This document shows positions 10,202 through 20,564 of a stretch of 64,000 nucleotides of DNA, in pieces. Origin of the DNA: Cenococcum geophilum 1.58. Its lineage: Eukaryota; Ascomycota; Dothideomycetes; Gloniales; Gloniaceae. Location: positions 875,248 to 939,247 of the forward strand of contig KV748243.1 in the NCBI GenBank assembly GCA_001692895.1. The letters run 5' to 3'. How positions within the stretch are numbered: the first letter of the stretch is position 1; each line of letters opens with the position of its first letter. Below the pieces are notes generated by a model. It made no database searches. It was not told the DNA's origin and saw only the letters and a program-made list of their open reading frames with translations. A program made the translations under genes and the position numbers.

Positions 10202-11725
10202 ATGGCATCCTCGGACGTCGACCAGAAGTTTCTGGGCCGCATAGCGAAAGCTACAGGGAGCTCCGATCCACTCCTTTCCAGCTTCCTATACCAGATCCTT
10301 GGCCTCTCAGTCATCCTCTCTCGCAAGCTCTACCGAGCTCGCAAACTCCGCAAACTCGACACCTCCCGCGACACCAAATCCCTTTCACTTTATCATCACA
10401 TTCTCTGGCTCTCGCGCGAGGGTCTATCTATCTTGGAATACCACGTTTTACCTTATGCGCAGGACAATCAACATGGGCCGGAATGCCGCGTGCTGAGCGT
10501 AAAGCTGCGAGCGAGCTTCTACCACATCTTCTGCCTATTCCACAACCAACCGCCCATCTCGCAATCTAACATTCCGACCTTCGACGCCCGCGCCGCTGCC
10601 GTACCACCCATGCCTCTCTCTCCCCGTCAGGACAACGGTCAAACCCGCAGAGGAAACGGAAACGGAAACAACGGCAACTCGTCTCCCTCCGCCCGCTCGA
10701 AACAGCCAACCCTACGCGAACCGATTGCCTCCATTACCTCCGAAACCTCCTTCCTAACAAACCCCTACGCCGCCGGCGGCCCTGTCGGCACGCCATCCCC
10801 CTACCGGCCTTCGGCCACCAACACGCCCAGCGCGCCGCCAGGGCTGAACCCGATCCCGATCCCGCAGCCCTCGTCCTTCCTCCTCCAGCCGCTGGACTTC
10901 CTCCCGCTCGCTGGCGCGCACTTCACGACCGCCTCCGCCTATGCCACAGCCGTGCTGCCGGGCTCGCACCCGCTGCGGCTGTCCGTCGCGCTCGAGCACT
11001 CGGCGTTCCTGTGGGACTGCCTGCACGATCACGAAGGCGCGCGCCGTATGGCACGCCGCGCCATCAAGGACGTCTACCGCGCGCAGGAGGGCATGGACGA
11101 CGCCGAGTTCGAGGATGCCGCCGAGCTGGTCAGCGTCCTGGGCCGCATGATGAAGCGGAAGAGCTGGGAGGGCACCCCGCGCGTGCCGGGCACCGGGCAC
11201 CCCAGTCCGGTCGCAACCGGGCCGGGCGGCGTGCAGGCTGGAGGGAGAGACAGCAATGGCGCGCCAGTGGCACCAGGGCCGAGCGGCACGCAGCAGCAGC
11301 AACAAAGTCCGCGGAGTGGGAGGGACAGGAGGGGCAGCGGGAGTGGGGGGAGTAATAGGGGGAGTGGAGGGAGCAAGAGCGGGAGCGGTGGCAGCGGACA
11401 GCGGAACAGTGGGGGGAGCAAGAGCGGGAGTGGAGGAAGTAAAGAAACGACGCCGCGGGCCGGGAATCAGAGGGTCAGCTTGGAAAGCGGCGCTAGCACG
11501 ACCCCAAGGGCGCTCCAGGGCACTGGGCGATCGCCGACGTCGCCGACGTCTACAAGATCCGTGCAGCAAGAGGGACAGAGCAGGAGCGGGAGCGGGAGTT
11601 GGAAGGGGAAGTCTCCTGTGACTCCGAGGTTCCCGCAGCAGCAGATTAGCGGGAGCGGGAGCGCAACGTCGCCTACCTTGCAGAGGGGGTCGCCGATGAG
11701 GAGGAAATCGCCGCCGCGCTCGTAG
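10202..11725 (+). CDS. 14-3-3-like domain protein with low-complexity C-terminal tail, intronless
   Basis: A single 507-residue open frame. Residues about 5-120 are helical (FLYQILGLSVILSRKLYRAR, LYHHILWLSREGLSILEY, LSVKLRASFYHIFCLF). A disordered Pro/Ser/Asn insert (about 120-225) follows. Residues about 225-320 resemble the last helices of 14-3-3 proteins, which bind phosphoserine peptides: HPLRLSVALEHSAFLWDCL and GARRMARRAIKDVY parallel the NPIRLGLALNFSVFYYE and ACRLAKQAFDDA segments of classical members. The rest is a Gln run, Gly-Ser-Gly repeats and a basic Ser/Pro tail. The insert and tail make it about twice the usual 14-3-3 length, so it is a divergent member. I cannot confirm that the phosphopeptide-binding Lys/Arg/Tyr set is kept. 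GC is high in the second half, and an overlapping 366-codon frame on the other strand is a by-product of that. Confidence 0.7.
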   Translation: MASSDVDQKFLGRIAKATGSSDPLLSSFLYQILGLSVILSRKLYRARKLRKLDTSRDTKSLSLYHHILWLSREGLSILEYHVLPYAQDNQHGPECRVLSVKLRASFYHIFCLFHNQPPISQSNIPTFDARAAAVPPMPLSPRQDNGQTRRGNGNGNNGNSSPSARSKQPTLREPIASITSETSFLTNPYAAGGPVGTPSPYRPSATNTPSAPPGLNPIPIPQPSSFLLQPLDFLPLAGAHFTTASAYATAVLPGSHPLRLSVALEHSAFLWDCLHDHEGARRMARRAIKDVYRAQEGMDDAEFEDAAELVSVLGRMMKRKSWEGTPRVPGTGHPSPVATGPGGVQAGGRDSNGAPVAPGPSGTQQQQQSPRSGRDRRGSGSGGSNRGSGGSKSGSGGSGQRNSGGSKSGSGGSKETTPRAGNQRVSLESGASTTPRALQGTGRSPTSPTSTRSVQQEGQSRSGSGSWKGKSPVTPRFPQQQISGSGSATSPTLQRGSPMRRKSPPRS

Positions 11726-12652
11726 TAGATACATGAGGGTACATGCAGCACGGAAAGCGAGCAAGAGCAGGACATAACTCGCCCGCTTTACACATATCTT
11801 CATATACCACACACCACTCATCGCATACAACGAACTACCGAACCACCGAGCCACTCACCCACCACATCCATCCTTCCCTCCCGCCCTCTTAACCTCACCC
11901 CACATCCGACGTAGCATACTAGGCGGGCCATGCATCGAATGGCAGGGCGGGAGACATAGTGTAGTATATCGGCGTTCACGGCACTCCATATTGATTTTAC
12001 TTTTCCTTAGCGAAGCCTCCAGATCTCCCAGATCGGGGCCTCCTAACTTTCTACTTTGTCCTGCATTCTAAGATACCTAAAGACTGCCTCAGCCCAGAGC
12101 GGGCGCGAGTACTTCAGGCGGCTACCTTCCAATTTCCTGCTTCCTGCTCTTCACTACTGCATTGGGATGATTCCACTTTGGCTTTTTCGGGTTTCTCTTG
12201 GGGTCTTGCTTTCTTGGGGTTCTGGACTCTTTTGGTCTTTTGGCTCTTGGCTTTCTGGTATTTGGCTCTTTTGCTTTTTCGATTTCTGGGCTTTCCGGTT
12301 CTTCAGCTTTCCAGGTATCGGCATTCTTGCATTTCGGTCTACGGCAGGCGGGGGTACAGATCAAACCATAAAACGGAGGGAGTTCTTTGCCTTTTTTTAA
12401 GCAACTATACCACTTTCTGGGAGGTTTTTAATATTCTAGATCTTTTGGGCTATCCTGAGCGAGGGGTCAGGAGGGCAGGTTTTTGATATTCAAAATTCCA
12501 GCCGATGCTGCGGCAGGCAGCTGTTCTTGCTTGCTTGCGGGATTACTACACCTCTGCTGAGGTTCTATATGCTATGCCGAATGCATGATACGATGCTGTG
12601 ATGCGCTCCCTCTGAGAAACCGGGCCGACGCACTCGTGTTGCGGTCGCCTTG
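11726..12652. other. Intergenic; 3' flank plus a strand-biased low-complexity block
   Basis: No gene is supported. Between about 12165 and 12330 the plus strand is almost free of A and built from variants of ggctcttttg, tttctgg and cttggggt, giving a decayed repeat with strong strand asymmetry. Frames across it on either strand are low complexity. Confidence 0.45.
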
Positions 12653-13792
12653 TTACCGGCCATCATACGACATCTTAGTCGCGCCTCTACCACCACCGCT
12701 GCCGCTGCCACTCCCCCTCGCAGCCGCCAGCGTTGACGCGAAGTACGCCAGTATGACGATCATATCCGCCGCGACCGAAATCTAGCTAGGCCGCATTAGC
12801 ACAGTCCTCTACACCTCCTTGACCCCCCTCCCTCTCCCGCCCCACCAACCGCAAACCAAAAATAAACGCCCGGCCCAGCACAACTCACCATATGAAACCC
12901 CCCCTTTCAGCACACCTGCACGCCTGCTCGCCAGACGCGCAATAAACCCCGGTGCGCCTCCCGCTGCCGAGCGCGGCGCGGTGGGATGCGCGCGATGGCG
13001 GCGACCAGCCCGCCGTACATGCGGCCGTCGAGGATCGGGCGCCCGATGTTGTTCCCCAGGTCGAAAGGACCCAATCAGCAGGACGCCGATGCCGGGGACG
13101 CGCGCGATGGCTTCAGCCTTGGATGGTAGGGGTCAGCTGGGGGGTATGTGCATGTGCGGTTTGAGGTGTTGGTGGGCTGGGGATGGGTTTGGGGATAGGG
13201 AGCGGGACTCTCGTTATTGAAGGTCCCTGTAGGGAACGGCGAGCCGAAGCCGCGGGTGCCGAGGGTGGGAACTTGGCTGAGGAGACGAGGCGGCGCGCAT
13301 CGTCGGCTGTGTAGAGGAGTGGGACGCAGATGCCGTGGGCGCCGGCATCGAGAGCTCCTAAGATGGTGTTAGTGGAATGGTGGTGGTGGTAGTAGGAGCT
13401 AGAGGGGGGATAGGAGTGGGAGGAAGTTGGGAGAGACATACTTTTGACTATCCATGCTTCGCTGGCGGCGATGCGGACGGCGGGACTTGCGCCGCAGCTG
13501 GCGATTGCGGCTACGGCTTCGTGCATTTAGCCGTCTGAGGGCTGGTCAGTGTGGTGGATGGTGAGGGCGGATCGAGGGATTCGTACCATCGACGTTGCCG
13601 TGCTTGGTGTCGACGCAGATCCAGTTTACGCCGCTGCGGGCAATTGCTCTGGAGTGACTCGTCCCCGGAAACATCTATCGTACAGAAGGTCAGAGAATTA
13701 GCCTCGAATGAGGTCAAGCAATACCTGCCTGCCATGCTCCGAAGCCTGCTCCGAAGCCTGAGGGTTTTCTGTAGCCGATTTGCCGCCTGCAT
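12653..13792 (-). pseudogene. Decayed HpcH/HpaI-type aldolase
   Basis: Family landmarks appear in order on the minus strand: MQAANRLQKTL (13792), GFGAWQ, AIARSGVNWICVDTKHGNVD, MHEAVAAIASCGASPAVRI, DAGAHGICVPLLYTADDARR, GTRGFGSPFPTGTF, EAIARVPGIGVLLIG, DLGNNIGRPILDG, TGVYCASGEQA and a C-terminal AYFASTLAAARG ending at 12653. This fits class II aldolases (2-dehydro-3-deoxyglucarate or 4-hydroxy-2-oxovalerate aldolase type). The frame is broken several times. There is a frame change between MQAANRLQ and GFGAWQ, next to a 12-bp duplication of aggcttcggagc. A TAA stands just before MHEAV after an apparently good intron. Further frame changes fall after KFPP and before DLGNN, and a segment after GTF is unrecognisable. 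Intron signals are still visible, so decay looks recent. No C-to-T bias marks this as RIP. Sequencing error is unlikely given the number of lesions. Confidence 0.75.
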
Positions 13793-14048
13793 TGCCGGGA
13801 ATGGGCTAGCAGCGAGGTTGAATAAGGAACTTGAGAGAATTCAAGAAAATTGTTGTCAATTGAGGAGTTAAGTGGCCGTATGGTACTGTTTTGTAGAAAT
13901 TGAGTACACTGTCATCCTTCGGGAAACGTCAAATGGACCCCTCCTTCGGCATCGGCATTATCAGTATCCCCACCACCTGCGTCACACTGAAAGGAGACAC
14001 CAAGTGTTCCGGCAGAACAAGGACCGAGTGCTGTGTGCGATGCAGTGG
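13793..14048. other. Short intergenic gap
   Basis: Separates the aldolase pseudogene start from the stop of the glutaredoxin-like gene. Nothing else is recognised. Confidence 0.5.
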
Positions 14049-14421
14049 TTATGGCTCTGCATCATTTCCAGCTTCGTCCATCAGCTTCTCCACTTCTGCC
14101 TCTTTAAATCGATGCATTAGTTTCCTGGCAGCAGTGGCAGTCTCGTGTCCGCTTTTGAACTTTTCAACATGGATCTGCATATGTAAGCAGAGCGGTAGGA
14201 ACCGTTATCATAAAAAGATTTCATACAACAGGGGTATCAAACTCGTATATCTTCCATTTCTCCTGGCCAGGCTCCATAACATTCACTTCTGTATACCCGA
14301 AAGGTCTCTTGTCCCATACATGAGACAGAACAAGCCTGGCGGAATCACATAAAGAGCAGTTGGCCCGCGTGAAAAGCGTGATCTTGCAGGCATGTTGAAG
14401 CAGACAACGAGACGGCAGCAT
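14049..14421 (-). CDS. Glutaredoxin-like protein (DUF836 / YDR286C type)
   Basis: Exons 14421-14227 and 14174-14049 give 106 residues. A thioredoxin-fold start (ITLFTRANCSLC) carries a CxxC active site (Cys-Ser-Leu-Cys). Next come VWDKRPFGYTEVNVM and the cis-Pro region (DTPV), with the exon joint at DTPV|IHVEK. The intron has donor GTATGA and acceptor ATGCAG. A basic/acidic helical tail ends at TAA 14049-14051. Such proteins are small glutaredoxin-like thiol oxidoreductases, and yeast YDR286C is the usual comparison. The start at 14421 leaves only about 10 residues before the first strand, typical for the family. It is divergently transcribed from the CHORD gene, 262 bp apart. Confidence 0.85.
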
Positions 14422-14683
14422 GGCGAGCTAAGAGAAAGGTCTTGGTGTTGAGAGGCACAGAAAATACACTTGCTGCAATTGGACGAAAAAGGGAAATGCA
14501 ATACAATGACTTGCTTTCACACCGCCCGATTTAAGCTTGTTTTTTCTGCCCGCCAGGATTAACAGCCATCAAAATACAGCGTCATTCCAGAATGTTCGGG
14601 CTACTAGATACTCCCATCACCCCGTCAAACCACTACTTTTAATGCTACCACGAGCAACCCCTTCGATCTAATCACCGCATATC
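14422..14683. promoter_or_regulatory. Shared intergenic promoter region of the glutaredoxin-like and CHORD genes
   Basis: A 262-bp gap lies between two divergent start codons (14421 minus, 14684 plus). Both promoters must lie here or overlap. I see no defined operator. Confidence 0.5.
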
Positions 14684-15752
14684 ATGGCGAAGAAGTGTGT
14701 TCACAAAGGCTGCGGCAAAGTCTACACGGACGACTCCGAGGACTGCGTCTATCATCCAGGCCCGCCAGAGTTCCATGAAGGCCAGAAAGGTGTCTGAAAT
14801 CCCGGTCTTCCTACTCTATTCTGTACAGGCGTTGATGTTTCATAGGCTGGAAGTGCTGTAAGCCCCGCGTCCTGACCTTTGACGAATTCCTATCTATCCC
14901 GCCATGCACGACCGGTAAACACTCCGACGTCGACGATACTCCCGCGCCCGAGCCGGCCGTAGCTGCAGGTGACGCACCGAACCCTGCGCCCGCGTCTCTG
15001 GACACCCTTGATGCGACATTACACGCCCCGGTTCCACGGGGTCCGATTGCCCAGGCGGCACAAGCACGGCCAACGCCCTCCCCTGCCCCGCCGGAGTCTG
15101 AGGATGACGATCCCAATATCCCCATAGCGGCAGGTCAAACTTGCAGAAGGAAAGGCTGCGGTGCAACATACACACCCAGTGCAGGGCGGGAAGGAGAGAG
15201 CTGTGTGCATCACCCAGGTGCTGCCCTGTTTCACGAAGGCTCGAAAGGCTGGACATGTTGCAAGAGACGGGTTTTAGAGTTTGACGAATTCATGAAGATT
15301 GAAGGCTGCAAAACGAAGGATCGCCATCTGTTCATCGGCAGCGGGAAGAAGGGTGGGGAGGAAAAGCTCGACACTGTGCGGTATGTACCTGCCCTAGTTA
15401 AAGTTTAGGGTGACAGGCGAACTGACAAGCAGTCAAAAGACATGACTTCTATCAAACCCCAACATCGGTAATAGCATCGTTATATCTCAAGAAGATCGAT
15501 AAGTCGACTTCAACAGTCGAACTCACACCCACGCACGCCAACCTCGACCTCCGTACAACAGATAGCAAACGATACAAAGCCGACATGGCTCTATACGCAT
15601 CCATAGATCCCGAAAACAGCAGCTTCAAAATTATGGGGACAAAACTGGAACTAACACTTGCTAAAGCTGATGGCGCTGGTTGGCCAGTTTTAAGGGCGGA
15701 TGAGAAATTGACGGGGGAAATCCTCCAGGTTGGAAGAGCAGGTAGAGTATAG
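14684..15752 (+). CDS. CHORD and CS domain protein (Hsp90 co-chaperone type)
   Basis: Exons 14684-14789, 14846-15380 and 15440-15752 give 317 residues. CHORD 1 (about 5-64) has the Cys/His pattern CVHKGCGKVY...CVYHPGPPEFHEGQKGW.CCK and CHORD 2 (about 134-198) repeats it. Each binds two zinc ions in known members. An acidic Pro/Ala linker joins them. A CS (p23-like) domain occupies about 215-305 (HDFYQTPTSVIASLYLKKID ... FKIMGTKLELTLAKADG.GWPVL). Animal CHORDC1 and plant RAR1 have the same zinc modules and work with Hsp90 and SGT1; a similar role is inferred. The second acceptor (AAAAG at 15439) was chosen because it restores RHDFYQTP in frame. Confidence 0.9.
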
Positions 15753-16063
15753 ATGATAAGATGGTAATGCCAACAACGAATAGATCATGTCATTTTACCG
15801 CCACCATATTCCAGAGCGTGCGCCCATCGTCACTAATATACTCAGCTACCACAACTATTTTAGCACATACATTGAATAGTTCGTCACTCTTATATTCCTG
15901 TCTTCCCGCTCAGCCTCGTTCTTTCGTTTTCCTTTCTTTTGAAATCCGCTGAAACGATGTCTAAGTTATCATTCCAAGTCTGCTCACACTCTAAAATCTC
16001 TATAACATCTCCCCACCGAATCTCCAATGCTTTCCTCCTAACCCACCAGTTCCACGATTAAAA
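15753..16063. other. 3' flank of the CHORD gene; no gene seen
   Basis: AT/CT-rich flank with no supported coding frame. An ATG at 15957 opens only a short frame ending before the next feature. Confidence 0.45.
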
Positions 16064-16759
16064 TTGTGCCGGGCCTGGCGCCACCGGTATCTATGCGGCC
16101 ATACCTCACGCCTCAACATTCAACCCTACGAGCTCTGGCAAAGGCACGGCCAGTCATGCGAAGTAGAGCGGAAAGATGGCTCACTCCGCGCCTGCACCAT
16201 TCCCTGCACCATCCGGCAATATCCTCCCACCCCGCCATCCCCCTTATCTTCCGCTTCTGCCTCCACAGATATATTCTCAACCCCTAACCAAGTACCTGCT
16301 TCAGCAGGGCTTGGATCCAACCCAGAGCCGGATTTTGCGCCTTCCCCGCCGCGCCCTCCTATATAGTTCCTCCCATCATTTTTGCTCGATGCTAATTCCG
16401 ATCGGGCGGATAATGAAACCGCTGGATTTCTGTCATCTGATCGCATTGATACCAGAACTTGTACACCGCCCCACACCGCCGACCCTCCTGACGCGGCCTC
16501 ATCAGCTGCCTCCACCGCCCCGGCCATTCCAGCCACTACTTACTACTCCTCGCCTCCCCAAACCAGAGACTCCATCCGCTTAGCATGGACGCTGTACCAC
16601 AGCACCAGAGTGACACAGTTAATCCAAGTGCTGTTTGCCGCCAAAGCCGCGTCTGCAGAATCGCAAAGCATCTATTCCTGCCTGGGTTACGAGCAGGCGC
16701 ACCGAGAATTGGCGGATGCCTTGGATGTGGCGTGGTCATCACAACGAAATCTATTCTAG
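16064..16759 (+). pseudogene. Second MCR...CGH-type Cys/His protein, non-ATG start and internal stop
   Basis: The frame reads CRAWRHRYLCGHTSRL...CEVERKDGSLRACTIPC, matching the start of the small Cys/His family also seen at 6513-6986. The expected ATG is TTG at 16064, and no upstream exon with a clean splice joint was found. After a Pro/Ser-rich stretch an in-frame TAG interrupts at about 16367. The same frame then stays open to 16759, with a helical segment (LAWTLYHSTRVTQLIQVLFA). Either the gene has decayed at two points, or it uses an unannotated upstream exon and an intron I could not place. Function unknown. Confidence 0.4.
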
Positions 16760-18287
16760 ACAATAGCTTTTGGCCAGGTAGGGCTCATCGATACTCGTGG
16801 GTATACAGGGAATCTTTGCCGAAACACTACCAATGGGAGTGCGTTTGAAGCCAGTGGAAGCAATTACAACACTCGCAATCGCTCATACCAGAAGAGAAAA
16901 ATTGTCCCGTGGTGCTGTCGATGGCTAGCACCGGAACCGGCTACATCTCTGATGACCAGCCGTGAAACTTTTGAAAGCCGTGGAGCGAACCGTAGTAGCC
17001 TATCGGCAAACCTGCACTGCGGAACCTTGGATATCAGAACACGTATCACACAACATAAACGTGCATTTCTACCGCGCCGGGCATGTTACAAGTGCCGCGA
17101 GAGTGCGCTCTCCTCGAGAAGCGGCAAATTCAAGCAAGTAGTTCAGACCGAATCTAGCTTCTCCCGGCTCTCCTAAATCTGCGGCAGAGCATTGGCAGGA
17201 AGGCTCCCATCCAACAGCATCGACTAAAAGAATGAAATTAAGCGGGGTCGATGACCATCGGCTCTGCCGGTAGGCTCCTCCGCACCGATGAGGATGATGA
17301 GAATTAGGGCGGCGATGACGACAACAATAATGATGATGACGCTTTTGTTCGTGGAGGAGAGAAAGCAATAAGAGCCAGAGAGGAATGGATTGTAGTTGGA
17401 TTGATTTACCGCACATCACCGCCCCTCTCCTCGTTCGTTCGTAACCGTAGTCCTTTCCCTAAGCGACTCCTGTGTTGACCAGCGCCAATGGCGCGGAATG
17501 CCCGGCACGCAGCGCGGTAATACCCCAGAAAACAGCCCCGTGATTGCCAGGAACGCGTTTGGGATTTTCTAGGCTACGTAGCGCATGAGCTTAGTGGAGG
17601 TCGTAAGGGCTCGTAGCAGAGCGAGAGAGCTTGCCTTGTTGGCATCTACACTTGGGAATGCTGGTAATCATGCGGAAGGGGTGGATTGAGTATGGCGTGG
17701 CACATCTCTAATATTTCATGCTTTACTGTTTCGTGAATTAGACGTAACTTAGCGTGGAATGGCAGTGAAGATGTAAGAATCGGACCAAACCAAAGGCTTG
17801 AGAGGGAATGGGAATGGGTCTATCTAGGTAGGCATTGCCAATCAGTATGGTCCTATCGAAGTGAGTATTATCATTGATATCAGACTGATCGAGCACGTCA
17901 TCAGAGGGCAAATGTCCTAGAATTTTTCAAAGTTATGAGGGTGTGGAACCCGACCTTTTTTTCATTTCGACTCGCATTTCTGGCGAGCCATTACTTCTAT
18001 GTCAACATACAGTAGCTTCATGCAGTTAGCTACCCAACCCTCTATGTACCATGATAGAAGCACCAAATAAGAACACCTCATCTACCTAGCCGTGGTTGAA
18101 AGGCCAAGTAGGGATGCAACGCCTTGTACGCTCCAATAAACCCCCGATCAATCTTTTTGTAGAATAAAGACTGATATGAATGGCTCCATCCAGTGGAAAA
18201 TGCCGTTGAAGACAATTAACTTTTGGTATCATCCCAATTCATTACTTTCGTGTTGAACATTGCACGCAGTGCTTAAAGAAAAGAAAT
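16760..18287. other. Intergenic; no supported gene
   Basis: About 1.5 kb of ordinary composition. The minus-strand frame at 17069-17419 is low complexity and unspliced, and I do not accept it. Confidence 0.45.
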
Positions 18288-19845
18288 CTAGTAGCGGTAG
18301 CTGGATGATTGTCAGTATACATAAACAAGTAAACATCCATAAGGGTAAAACTCACATGTCGCTCTTGAACGGTCCCTCAATTGGTAGGCCGAGATACTCA
18401 GCCTGGACTGAGGTCAACTTAGACAGCTTGGCGTTCACATGATCCAAGTGTAGCAGTGCGACCTGCTCGTCCAGGATCTTAGGCAGGACATACACGCCAA
18501 CCTCAAGCTTGCCGGTCTTGCCGAATTCCACGTACTTGTTGCCAAACTCCTCATCACCAGCCTTGTACAGCATGATTTGTGCAAGAACTTGGTTAGTGAA
18601 AGAGCAAGACATGACGAAAGAAGAGTGACCAGTAGCACAGCCCAGGTTGACGAGACGGCCTTCAGCGAGAAGGACGATGTGGCGGCCGCTCTTCATCAGG
18701 TAGCGGTCGACTTGAGGTTTGATGTTCTGGACCGACTTGGCGTTGGCCTTTAACCACGCAACGTCGATTTCAATGTCGAAATGACCGATGTCTAGGAATG
18801 TTAGTGACTAAAATTGGGGTTCAAATCAAGAAGAGATACATACTGCAAACAATGGCGTCGTTTGGCATAACCTCGAAGTGCTTGCCGACAAGGATGTCAC
18901 GGCAGCCAGTCGTAGTGACGAAGATCTGACCTTGGGGTGCGGCCTCCTCCATCGTGGTGACCTGGTAGCCTGAAACTGCGGCTTGAAGAGCATTGATAGG
19001 ATCAATCTCAGTAACGATGACGCGAGCACCCATGCTGTGAAGAGCTTGAGCGCAGCCCTTGCCGACATCACCGAATCCAGCAACGACAGCCACCTTGCCA
19101 GCAATCATGACGTCGGTTGCACGCTTGATGCCATCGACCAGCGATTCACGGCATCCGTATAGGTTGTCAAACTTAGACTTGGTGACAGAGTCGTTGACGT
19201 TGATAGCAGGGACAAGAAGTCGGTGCTCCTTGTTCTTCAGCATGCGGTACAAGTGGTGCACACCGGTGGTGGTCTCTTCTGAGACACCATAGCAGTCCTT
19301 AAGCATCTCGGGGTACTTCTTGTGGACGAGAGCGGTCAAATCACCGCCGTCATCAAGGATCAAGTTAAGATTCTTGCCATCCTTGAAGGCAGTAAGTTGC
19401 TGCTCTAAGCACCATTCGTACTCCTCTTCGGTCTCGCCTTTCCATGCAAAGCTGGTAAATATCAGCGCTAGAAGTCTCAATTTAGTTATAGAACATACAC
19501 AGGGACTCCGCTGGCAGCAATCGCGGCCGCGGCGTGGTCTTGGGTGGAGAAGATATTGCAACTTGTCCATGTCAGCTCGGCTCCGAGGAATTTGAGGGTC
19601 TCGATAAGGACAGCGGTTTGGATGGCTACGTAAATAGTCAGATGGAAAGTAACAATATCAAGGAGTTACGGACTCATGTGAAGGCATCCAGCAATACGAG
19701 CACCCTTCAATGGCTGCTCTTCGGCGTATTTGGCCCGAGTAGCCATCAAACCCGGCATCTCATTCTCAGCCAACTCGATCTCGCGGCGGCCAAAAGCTGC
19801 CAGACTGATATCGGCGATCTTGAACTTGTGTGCTGGAGCAGACAT
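18288..19845 (-). CDS. SAH1: S-adenosylhomocysteine hydrolase (adenosylhomocysteinase)
   Basis: Exons 19845-19674, 19625-19499, 19451-18844, 18791-18356 and 18300-18288 give 451 residues, about the length of yeast Sah1. The enzyme splits S-adenosylhomocysteine into adenosine and homocysteine in the cytosol, using bound NAD, and so relieves inhibition of methyltransferases. Landmarks in order: N-terminal [25 protein letters not shown], the [13 protein letters not shown] and [16 protein letters not shown] substrate regions, [20 protein letters not shown], the Rossmann NAD motif [25 protein letters not shown], and the conserved C-terminal YRY. The last exon encodes only the final few residues. 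The first donor is the unusual GTCCGT, but the join HM|TIQTAV is the family sequence. The Rossmann motif has GFGDVGKG where GYGDVGKG is common. Confidence 0.97.
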
Positions 19846-20564
19846 GGTGGCGGTTGAGAGGAATGGAAGTGGAGTATGAGTAAATTAGGAAGTGGTAGAG
19901 AATGAAAGAGTGGTAATAAGTGAGAAAGAGGTTGAAGGGTCTGCTCCGGCTTTTGTAGCGCCCCCACCACAAAATTCCGCAGCTAAACGACAACCCACCC
20001 CTGGCCGTATATAATACCGCATAAACTTCGGGAGAGGGGGCCGGTACTTCACCGCACTCGAAGGCCTGAGCCTCTCTTTAGATCTAGTTTATATATGTAC
20101 TCTAAATGAGATAACTTCAGCAAGTGATAGATCTTGTAATGTCATCTCATTCCTCAATTCTCATGATCTTCTCGAGTATTCGTGCCACAGGACGTCTATT
20201 CTGGCAAAGCGCCGGACATCCGCCCAGCCAAGCCAGCACTGTAATCCGGAGCGGACACTTCTCATCCACCCTTACATATGACTCGGTCGAACTACGAAGC
20301 TATTGGACTTCTCCAGTTCATTGATATGATAGACAACATGGTCCTAAAGAACTTCTATTACACGAGCAGGTCGTGAAAGTTTTATCATAAACCCCATCTT
20401 ACCATTCAACCTTCTGAGTTGCTGCAATCAAATTAACAGCTCTCCCGAGACTCTTGGTCGAATTACCGGAGCTCGTACCCCTAGTAGTCAAATCCATTTA
20501 AGGACCGCTCCTCCTTGGCGTTGGGTATTTTGGTCAACGCTCTATCCAGATGTCCTTTTACCCT
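19846..20564. other. Intergenic: SAH1 promoter and 3' flank of the CWF19-like gene
   Basis: The first 100 bp upstream of SAH1 are pyrimidine-rich on the coding strand (ctctcaaccgcc..., actctttcattctcta), typical of a strong fungal promoter or leader. No gene is seen. Confidence 0.5.

Noticed and set aside
10754..11854. 366-codon frame on the minus strand
   Set aside because: It is the antisense shadow of the high-GC half of the 14-3-3-like gene and is rich in Arg, Pro and Leu without any domain.
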